Below, one piece after another: positions 55,749-64,000 of a stretch of DNA of 64,000 nucleotides. The notes under the pieces are model-generated. The model did no database searches, was not told the DNA's origin, and saw nothing but the letters and a program-made list of their open reading frames with translations. Numbering within the stretch: the stretch's first letter is position 1; the number at the start of each line of letters is the position of its first letter. The translations under genes were made by a program, and so were the position numbers. This DNA comes from Penicillus capitatus (taxonomy: Eukaryota; Chlorophyta), in NCBI GenBank assembly GCA_965649825.1, contig OZ287694.1:1-64000 (forward strand), in the 5' to 3' direction.

Positions 55749-58700
55749 TTAGAATTCCATTTCTGCCGCTTCTTCCAACAGAATCTCGTAGGCTTCTGTG
55801 CTCCATCTCACGCCTTTCTCCTTGACGGTCTCGAGGTACTCGACACACTCGTTGCCTTTCAGACATCCTTGGCTGCGTTCCAGTCCCGTCATCCAAATAG
55901 ATTTGCTCCAGGGACAGGCACGGATGGATCGCAGAAAGACTCTCTTGAAATCGGAGTCTCTTCTTCTGGCGGCGGACTCCAGGTAGAGTCGCCAGAACAG
56001 TGGAGATGTACTGTGCTCGCCGTTTTTAAGAGCAGCTAGTCTATCGAAGAGTCCAGGTGTGTTCACCTTCTGCAGGGAGCGGAACTCTTCGAGCAGCACG
56101 AGCAGGGCAACGGTTTCCGTTCTCGGATTCTTAAGTACATGTGATGTGACGTCTACCAGTAGAGAAGAAATGGTGTGCGCTCGAACGTGCTCCTGGACGA
56201 GCTGCATCAGGAGGAAGAGATTGAAGGGATACACCATAAGGCTTCTCGAAACAGCACGCTTCATATCCTTCGGCTGAATTCGTGCTTTTGACAACCACAC
56301 ACCATACCTAAACATCACTCAAACGTCACATCACCCTCTTCTCACTCTTTTTTTCTTAAGGCGACGACTTTTCATAAAGAGCTTCACATTGTCTGGACAA
56401 TGGTATGAATCGCTCTGGCAGTCGATGGAGGACGTCTTCGAGACATTGAGCCGCTTTCGAATAGAACAGCTCCTCACGAAAGGCATCTGCCGTCTCAAAT
56501 GACACCAGCGCTTGGAAATGCGCATAACAGATGATGCATTCGTATTCGGACCAGGTGAGCTCTTCCAACAAGGCTGCATCCAGCCGCCGTTCAAAGAAAT
56601 CACGACAACGATATTGACAGGATGCATCACCGAGCACCCCTGCCGGCAGGACGGGAATCTTGTCCATTCCCGAGAGAAAAGGCTGGAGATAGGCGGCATC
56701 TTGTGTGACCAGGAACGCAATGAGCGATAACTGCACCATCGATGGCTCCGATCCTTCCAGCAATCGAAAGACCATGCTCAGCAGAGAGAAGGAAGGATCC
56801 GTGGCGGCAGCTTGGACGGCATTGGCCAGGACCGCCTTCCAGACGCGACGCGACTCCTGCATCCAAACTCATTCAGACGACCGGATGTGACAGAGGTGCT
56901 GGTCTCGCCTTGACGTTTCCCTGCTCGAACAGGAGTGAGGCGTAGGCAGTCCATAGATTCAGATCGTTCTGGTACTTCTGCAGTATGCGCCGCCCCACCT
57001 TCGTTGCCTTGACGGATCCTCCACTCTCGATATCTTCCACCTCGATCGCTGTCTTCAGCCAGAGATGCCGAATGCGAATGTCCGATAGAAAGAGCTGTGT
57101 ACTAAAGAACTCGAGAAGATGGAGAACAAAGCGTCCACACGGACGGCATTCCTGATACCAAGGAAGCACTTTGGCGCACAGATAGAAGGCCTCTCCCAGA
57201 ATGGAGCGGAGCGTCGAGGAGACCTGAACTGGCACTCCATCTGCACAGGCGCCGAGTCCAGCAAAGAAATGATCATTTGAGCACAGAAGCGCAGAAACGT
57301 CCAATCCTAAGGATGACCCAAACACATACGTCTTCTTATATGAAAGAAGAAGCATCGCACCGAGGAGATGGAGGCATCCCAGCAGCAGTTTCTTCTTGCT
57401 GCCGTTGTGGTCCACATCGAATAACAGTGGCTGCAGTTCCTCGAAAAGAACAAGCCGATCCACATCGCCGCCGTCTTCGGTATCTGGCTTCATCGGCAGG
57501 AAGAATGCATCCATTCTCTGCCGTTCCGTCTGCAAAAGCTTCGCGAGCGCTTCCGACGAAATCGATGCGACGTTCTCGAGCTCTTCGAGCTTGATCCCCA
57601 ATCTGCAGGAACACGGATGCGGTGTTAGGGGATCATACACGGACGCACTCTTTCATGAGCTCCGCTTCGGTCTCTTGATTTTCATCTTCGTTGTCCTCCT
57701 CTTCTTCCGACGCTTCCTCTTCGGGTGACTCTTCGTTCGCCCCGCCGCCGATTTCGAACCATCCAGACCATCCGCTGTCTGCCGGATCGGCTGGCGTGCT
57801 TTGCAGCCCTTCCACGGATGCTTTGGTTGTCGATGGCAGGGGTGGGATGTCCGGTTGGATGATCTTCGAGCGCACAAAGGCGGCGAAACCATCAGCGCCG
57901 TCCTCGCCAATCTTCGCCGACGTCACACTCTCCCAATACTCTCTGAAAAATACATGCAGCGTCTCTTCCGACAGTGCGTTCTTGTTGTCTGGCTGACAGA
58001 AGACCCATTCCAAGCAGCCCTACCACCATAGATCAAATGCATAGCCGCCGCCACAGACAACGAAGCGCATACCTGTATCTTGGCAATGCCCTTTTCTGTG
58101 TAGCCAGACTGAAGATCAAACTGCACGCCGCAAAGGAATGCAAGAATGACGTCTTCTTCTGCCTTCTCTGATTGGATGACAAGAGAGGCCCTCGTCTGCA
58201 GTCCTGTCTCGATTCCTTTGAGGCTTCCTTCGTAGACGCCACGCATCTTCTCGCATGAGAAATCTGAGAAGGTCGATTTCAGGTATGTCCAATAGCTTCG
58301 CCACAGTGACAAGGAATGCGGCAGACGGGACAGCATCGCCTGGTACTTGTCGTTGGATTCAGCAACCGATGACACAACGGTATTCAGCTGCAGCAACTGA
58401 CAGAGAAGCTCTTCGCTCCTGGGATGGTACTTCAGAGCGCTTGCCAGAATGGACAGCTTCTTCTCAGCGGTGGACGTCGTCGTCACCTGAGCCGCACAAA
58501 CGCACACGTCACATCAGGAAAGCTTGGATGGATCAGTACTCGGCGTCTCGTCAGAGATATTGCCTCGTCTTGATAGGCAGCATAACGCATCCATAAGGAC
58601 AGATCGTAAGGATTCTTTCGTAACTGGGTATTGAATTCTCGAGTACGACGCAAAACGCTCTCCTCGATGCTTTCCCTCATGGGCCGGGACATCTCCTGCA

Positions 58701-59416
58701 ACGCACATCGCATCAAGGGATCGGCAGCCTGAGTTTGTGCCGAATGCCGACCGCGTGCTCGTCTGCTGCACTGCTGCTGTTCAGTGGAATGTATTTTCTA
58801 TTGTCTTCAGAGACGCCTTCCACTCGATCCACCTTCAGTCGTTGCAGTTTCTTCGATCTCTCTCTGTGGACGAATCGCGGCGCGAAATACCGATCCGTCA
58901 GCAGTGATGATAGCCACCTGCACATAGACGTTTCTCAGTAACTGTCCACCCTGATAAAGAGCCGCCAACCTTGATACATGCATCGTATCCGTCACTGAGG
59001 AGCATCGATGATACGAGGGGACATCCAGTCGATAGAGGCCTTGATAAAGCAGATTCTGTCTGTCTCCTTTTTTGTCGACCACATAGATGTCGCTCTCTTT
59101 CCTGACACGCCAACCGTTCGTCTTCAGTCATATGTGCCAAGGCGCGCGTCTCTCACTTGGGTCGTTTGGTCTCTGGCAGGGCAGAGCCATCCCGTGTGCG
59201 TTTTTTCTCGTGGGTCAGTGACTCGGTATTCGAAACGATGTCTTCGGTTTCTTCATCGCTGGAGAAGAGCTCGGCCAAGTTTGAAGGCGTCGCGCTTTCT
59301 ACTGGGCGGAAACTCGAAAACGTGAGCGTGGACAGTGGCTTCTTCCGATTCGGATCGGTTGACAGCGCCACAGGAAACAAAGGCTTCGCATCGGCGTCCG
59401 GCGGATCCGAGCTCAT
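55749..59416 (-). CDS. NRDE2: NRDE2-like HAT-repeat RNA surveillance factor
   Basis: Nine exons: 59,416-59,157, 59,101-58,970, 58,917-58,752, 58,728-58,540, 58,486-58,073, 58,019-57,649, 57,602-56,909, 56,856-56,369 and 56,307-55,749; 1,090 residues. NRDE2 acts in nuclear RNA silencing in worms and fission yeast and with the MTR4 exosome helicase in mammals. Visible are an N-terminal FFSDEE-like acidic stretch (LFSSDEETEDI), SDIYVVDKKGDRQNLLYQGL, DNRKYIPL, REFNTQLRKNPYDLSLW (first HAT), an acidic insert (SPEEEASEEEEDNED) and the end SPLFWRLYLESAARR ... ACPWSKSIWMTGL. Two introns carry gatgtgacgt. The intron at 56,857-56,908 has a GC donor (gcgaga), supported by gapless HAT alignment (QGNVK-ESRRVW). 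One junction (58,729-58,751) would be only 23 nt, or about 40 nt with a GC donor. Confidence 0.93.
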
Positions 59417-59627
59417 TGTCTTCCACAAAGATACGCGCGACCCGCTCGTCGTACCGTAATCTATAGCTAATACACAACGAACGCGCTCCATGGAGACGTC
59501 ACATCAAGGGGACAGAGATATCGCCTCGCAGACACGCCAAGAGCGAGGTCATGTCGAAACGAGGCGCTGGAGATATCGCCAACCAACGCCTCTGGTCTTC
59601 ATGGGTGTTTCTAACCGAAGTGGCATC

Positions 59628-59700
59628 GGGCTTCTAGCTCAAATGGGAGAGCGCTCGCTTTGCATGCGAGAGGTACGGGGATCGATACCCCGGAGGTCCA
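59628..59700 (+). tRNA. tRNA-Ala (TGC)
   Basis: Acceptor GGGCTTC/GAGGTCC, anticodon stem CTCGC/GCGAG around TTTGCAT giving TGC, and T arm GGGGATCGATACCCC. It is close in sequence to the tRNA-Ala (AGC) at 43.6 kb. Confidence 0.95.
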
Positions 59701-59760
59701 TGTCCTTTTGCCACACACACGCCGACGATAAGGACGACGGAATGCCGGACAAAAGAGTGA

Positions 59761-59834
59761 TGTCTTCGCCCGGGCTCGAACCGGGGACCTCCTGTGTGTG
59801 AGACAGACGTGATAACCAGCTACACCACGAAGAC
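59761..59834 (-). tRNA. tRNA-Val (CAC)
   Basis: Minus strand: acceptor GTCTTCG/CGAAGAC, anticodon stem CTGT/ACAG around CTCACAC giving CAC, and T arm CCGGTTCGAGCCCGG. It is 60 bp from, and convergent with, the tRNA-Ala. Confidence 0.95.
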
Positions 59835-60213
59835 AGTCGACAACGACCCTCCATCTACAGCATGCGTCGCTGTCATGCTGACGGACCCCGTCGCCCTTCC
59901 ATTCGCCATAGATACGCGCCATGCAGACAGCCATTCTCAGATCGCCATGCGTGATTCGAAGCAACCTGCGATGGATGGCAAGGCAACGCACGTCACATCA
60001 TTTGGCAAAGGCCAAAGAGGAACGCGTCGAACTGTTGGTCTCCACAGAAGGGCACATCTCAGATCTCATAGACCTACTTCTGTTTGTAGGCATGATGGAC
60101 GAATCGTTGAAAGAGCAGTGCTCGATGCGTCGTCAGACGAGGGAGAAATGTGGGATGTGGAATTCAGTGGCCACAAGTAACGGCCGAGCGTCTGTGAAAC
60201 CATAAGGTGACGG
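59835..60213 (+). other. Possible small gene or exon, unrecognised
   Basis: A stretch near 60,087-60,180 reads VLDASSDEGEMWDVEFSGHK and stops, with a tttgtag acceptor-like site just before it. A second frame upstream (LAKAKEERVELLVSTEGHIS) is also protein-like. I could not join them in phase, and no family is recognised. Confidence 0.3.
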
Positions 60214-61013
60214 ATGTGGTTGACTCAGTGTCTGTCGCTCGTCTGTTGGCTTGAGCGTCGTATTGGTCCACCCTCAGATCCCACAGAATACAGGATGCAC
60301 TGCCAGGACATGTGCCGCTGCGTGTGTTCCTCTGCATTTAGTTGAGCCTCTCGGATTCGATACCGATTCCAAAAAGTGATCGACCCGCATGGCATTTCAT
60401 ATGGAGGGAGGCACTTTGCTGATGTGACGTCTCTGTGTCATTTCGCTAGACTCAAGAGGGGCGGTCTCGATTTCTGGCCGTATGTCGTCATCAAAGTGCA
60501 CAAATCGTGGAAGGCACGTGCACTCTCCTTCATGCTTTGCATTCCACGACGCTTCGCGTTGCAGGAGTTTGTGGATTACTATCATGAACAGCCAGGGGCG
60601 AAGCGCATGATCGGCTTCACGAAGTACGGAGACAGAAATTTCTGGCAACCAGGTATGGAGACACCATCCACAACGCATGACCTGACCCTTCGGCAAATGG
60701 CTGCAGAGTTTACCTACGAACGCGGCGATTGGCTCATCTTTGGATCCGAGACCACAGGGCTGCCACCCGAAGTGCCATCGCCTCTCATCCCTGCCGCCTT
60801 CTCCAAAGAGTCTGTTTGCCTCGTCAGGCACACCAAGAAATCTCCAACAACGGAGCACTGCTGAAGATACCGATGCTCGAAACACATGTCCGTTGCCTTA
60901 ATCTGTCCGTATCTGTTGGAATTGGACTGTACGAAGCCAAACGTCAGCTAGAAATCGCACCGACCCCATCACCACAAGACACACCCATCGAACAACAACA
61001 CGCTCCACGCTAA
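60214..61013 (+). CDS. TrmL-type SPOUT tRNA 2'-O-methyltransferase
   Basis: Exons 60,214-60,227 (tentative), 60,256-60,375, 60,450-60,513, 60,565-60,652, 60,707-60,771 and 60,828-61,013; 178 residues. TrmL methylates the wobble ribose of certain leucine tRNAs in bacteria. The N-terminal strand-loop [12 protein letters not shown] and [46 protein letters not shown] and the trefoil-knot segment [20 protein letters not shown] are all present. Intron 60,376-60,449 holds gctgatgtgacgtct; intron 60,514-60,564 has a GC donor (gcacgt) and no in-frame stop. The first exon, with a 28-nt intron, is a guess that fits the phase. An organellar role is possible given the bacterial affinity. Confidence 0.85.
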
Positions 61014-61030
61014 CCCACACACGCCTGCCT

Positions 61031-62736
61031 CTATCTCTGCAAGGCCTCTTGTGGCGGCATTGTCTCTTCGATAACCTATAAACATTGAATGATGTAGCCA
61101 GAGGCCAGATGTCAACGAGCTCCGTATTTACCTTTTGAAAGTACTCTCGGTACAGCTCTTCGTCCTCTTCGTTCGAACCGTCCAACGTTAATACTTTCCC
61201 TTCGTCTTGTGCACGCTGCATGACTTGTTCGTGGACAGACCTTGCTTGGTCATCCACCAGCACAGCCGTGTCGATGCATCCATGCATATACGTAAGAAAC
61301 TCGACATCGATCACAGGGTTGTAGTGCTCTTCTTCGTATCCCATGAAATCTTCATCCTCCTTCAGATGCTCGTACTCTGGTAGGATGGCTCTCTCGACGA
61401 AGCACACGTGAGATCCAGGCACTTTGGCATCCCTCCCGTCGGACAGGACAATGGGGATCACTTCTGCGACGGGCGCTACGGCCTTCACCGTCTCTTCTTT
61501 GTTTGTCTGTCGACACGAGAGCGGCGTCACAGACATCGACTGTCGCTGTATTAAGAATCGATGGTACCCATTTGACGGCGCCGCTCATTGGATTCATGGG
61601 ATAGCTATCCGCCAGAGCATCTTTGATACGCTCGAGAGAGATCTGGTCTGGATTGGAGCCAAACTTGTAGAAAGCCTTTCGCATTTCGTTGACGGAGATG
61701 GCCATTGTCGACGGCGTGAAGCCATGGATCATACACCAAGCCGCAAAGGCAGACTCCTCTTCAATAACAGCGTACTCATCCTACACAGAGAGAAAGGACT
61801 TCATGGGTGCAAGCAGCAGAGAACGGGGCGCATTACCTCAGATGGAGGCATCCACGGTGCCCCGGCCACACTCAATCCCACTACGCCATATCTGTCTGAC
61901 AGCTCCAACCAATCGCCCATTCTCTTTCGAATGACAGACTGGCATTCTTTACTCAGATCTTCATCGACCTAATGCCATCTCTGCAGAACAGTGACAAGAC
62001 AGTGGACAGGTGCACGACCTTGAGATGCGAGAGGACAATTTTGGGAAGATTCCGGTGCAGTGGCGGGTGAAGTACTTGGCAATAGATGGGCTTCTCTTGA
62101 TTCGCCAGGACAAAGGTCGAATGCTCACGATAGCCAAAATCCAGAAAGAAGTGCACTGCTGGCGACATCCCTTTCCCATCCACCTGACCAACGACACCAC
62201 AGCTGAGACAGATCCGTGTATTCAACTGACGCGCATGCACCTCCAGGAGGCGAAATTCGATGTAGTCGACGATGACCTTGGCCGAAGCGAAGGTATCTTC
62301 GAAGATTATCTTCAGTACTTGGCCACAGCAGACATTCATTCCTGATCCCATCCCATCACACCAACCGTAGGAAGGGGATGGACCTCACCGATCATTCTCT
62401 GAACAACGGATTCGAGGACAGAGCCGAGCAAAGGGTGCGGTTTCTGAAGGGCAGTCGATGGATCAGAGGACAGGGGTGTGTTTCGTGGATCACTTCGCCG
62501 AGGAGGTCCTTTTCGGTGGGGCCTGCCCATTTTGCCTCTTCTGCCATCAATGCTTCCTGCATCTCTTTTTCCAAATCGACAGGCTGGGGGCGGTTCGCCG
62601 CCTGACGATCACGACGACGGACACGTCGACGACGCGCTGTCGTCGGTCTGTCGTCCCCTGCATCAGCAGCGCGGACCACCACGACCGGACGGCGTCTTCG
62701 GTGACCCTCTGTCACCTGAACGCGTCTATTGCTCAT
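61031..62736 (-). CDS. 2-oxoadipate dioxygenase/decarboxylase (HglS, DUF1338)
   Basis: Eight exons: 62,736-62,494, 62,443-62,389, 62,317-62,241, 62,183-62,019, 61,968-61,837, 61,780-61,541, 61,506-61,132 and 61,075-61,031; 443 residues. HglS turns 2-oxoadipate into D-2-hydroxyglutarate in lysine breakdown, using Fe(II). It aligns without gaps to the plant type: YIEFRLLEVDGKGMSPAVHF, FFLDFGY, NLPKIVLSHLKVDEDLS, EEESAFAAWCMIHGFTPS, KVPGSHVCFVERAILPEY. The N-terminal 45 residues are Arg-rich (RRRRPVVVVRAADAGDDRP) and may target an organelle. An in-frame ATG at 62,751 is an alternative start. One intron (61,507-61,540) would be 34 nt or less. The stop lies 17 bp from the convergent TrmL stop. Confidence 0.88.
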
Positions 62737-62940
62737 AACAAGCGACGGCATCGCCGACCGTCGAACGCAGTGCATCACGTTGTGAGCGTGCGTGCGTTCG
62801 GAAGGTGACCAAAACGGTGCGCGCACCGAATTCGATATCTGCGGTATGGAGTGTCGGTTTGCTCTCGGCGTGGACCGTCTCTCTTCTCTTAGACGTGCGT
62901 GCGTCCCTCGCCTGCCTCGCCCACGAATGCCGTCGTTGTG

Positions 62941-64000
62941 ATGACAGGGTCGGTGTTTGGCCCGAGTCGTTCAGCACGTCCTCGCACTGTGCGTACGTTT
63001 GCAGCAGAAGGTAGCGAAAACGCAGTCCATCTTCGTCGCCGGCATCTTGTATTCGGTCTCTCTGTTCTCAAGGGTCACGTCAGCCGTGGGAGTTCGGTCG
63101 GTTTCTGAAGACGGTGTTATTCTTCAACGATCCTCTGCAGAGCCTTCTCAAGAACTTCACCAAACCGGCAGAAAAGCCATCGGCGCCAGCAGTCGTTGAA
63201 GAACGCTCGGGTGGAATCACAAAAGTATTCGGGCCCATGGAATCACCGTCCTCTCCGATCGTCCTGTTCGGTATACCCAGATCGACGGCATCGATCCACA
63301 TGTCTGCCAAATGTGTGTCTTCTTAGGCAGCGAGTCTGAAATTGGAAGATGTATGCTGGAAGGGATGATGAAGAAAGGAATGTCTGTTCGTGCCGTTGTC
63401 GCCAATGCTCAGCAGTCTCAGTCCGATCTCGTACACACATACCCCTCTTTCCCTGTATAGCGCTGGCGACAATGTTCCGCTTCAGGGGAATCTTGTACAC
63501 GATCCAGCCAGCATCCTGGATCTGGTCGAATGGAATAGAGGGATGCCCATGCCTCCAGCTGTTGCACGTCCAAAAGCCATTGCCGTCTGCGGTGCACTTG
63601 CTCCCTATGCAAAGTGCGCCGCCTCAGATCACGGGAGACCTTGTTTGGTAAATGGATGACCAGGATTGTGCAGAGCATGGTTCGGCCTGGCAAGGATGTC
63701 TACAATCCTTCTGAAGGCATCGAGCACATGACATGGGGACCGTTAGATGATGTGGTCATGGGCGGCTGTTCTCAAAGCTCACTGACCGTTCAGCAAGGGA
63801 AAGGCAACACAGCAGAGTACGCAGCAGTATTCAGGTGATCTCACACCTTTGCCAGATAGGGCAGAGCAGACAGACGTCCTGCATTGCTGTCAGCGGCAAC
63901 ATTACCTCTGCAAACAACGGCGGATTTGCATCTGTGCGAACAAAGAATCTGGAGCCGCCGCTGGATCTGAAAGAGTACGATGGACTGAAACTGAGAGTCC
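62941..64000 (+). CDS. Rossmann-CIA30 domain protein, truncated by window end
   Basis: Exons 62,941-63,078 (tentative), 63,141-63,270, 63,327-63,414, 63,461 to 63,834 (with an unresolved junction near 63,600-63,650), and 63,894 to the window end. A Rossmann-like part (SPSSPIVLFGSESEIGRCML, MMKKGMSVRAVVANAQ, NVPLQGNLVHDPASI) precedes a CIA30 domain (MTWGPLDDVVMGGCSQSS; FSGNITSANNGGFASVRTK). This pairing is typical of plastid proteins such as HCF173, involved in psbA mRNA translation, and relatives; CIA30 alone is a complex I assembly factor. The N-terminus is Ser/Arg-rich (FGPSRSARPRTVRTFAAEG) and could be a transit peptide. The 3' end is outside the window. Confidence 0.75.

Overview
The window looks like nuclear DNA of a microbial eukaryote. 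Genes on both strands are cut by many short GT-AG or GC-AG introns (mostly 45-65 nt), tRNA genes sit singly between protein genes, and no bacterial operons are seen. Several genes point to an alga-like, flagellated cell: a plant-type TOM20, a plant-type 2-oxoadipate dioxygenase/decarboxylase, a plant-type CinA-nucleotidyltransferase fusion and a CIA30/Rossmann protein of the kind found in photosynthetic lineages, together with two cilium genes (DNAAF5 and B9D1). The species cannot be named from the sequence; a flagellate of the Archaeplastida/Cryptista type is an inference.

Region 1 (1-14,648) is a GC-rich satellite: about 44.5 head-to-tail copies of a 329-bp unit, nearly all with one EcoRI site, ending in decayed copies. 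Region 2 (14,649-28,732) is gene-poor. It holds a BTB-like ORF, two gene-tail fragments, a decayed non-LTR retrotransposon, and one very large gene (20,806-26,492) for a 1,877-residue NACHT-HEAT STAND/NLR-like protein with an unrecognised N-terminal half-kilo-residue region. This gene is the best candidate for an undescribed system.

Region 3 (28,733-64,000) opens with a tRNA-Asn and is gene-dense. In order: TOM20(-), SIN3(+), DNAAF5(-), HAD phosphatase(-), DUSP12/YVH1(-), a MEKHLA-WHEP protein(+), tRNA-Asp, tRNA-Gly, STRAP(+), tRNA-Ala, CLEC16A(-), 3-hydroxyacyl-CoA dehydrogenase(+), YbaK deacylase(+), CinA-NMNAT(-), B9D1(-), a beta-strand-rich unknown(-), CWC27(+), GT34 glycosyltransferase(+), NRDE2(-), tRNA-Ala, tRNA-Val, TrmL(+), 2-oxoadipate dioxygenase/decarboxylase(-) and a truncated CIA30 protein(+). 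Neighbours are often divergent with short shared promoters (CLEC16A/dehydrogenase, 172 bp) or convergent with touching stop codons (YbaK/CinA-NMNAT).

Exon models were made by eye, joining exons where protein homology, splice dinucleotides and reading phase agreed; for most genes the exon lengths sum to an exact number of codons. First exons are the least certain parts. At least seven introns appear to use GC donors, and a GATGTGAC motif recurs near intron 3' ends and also in every satellite unit.
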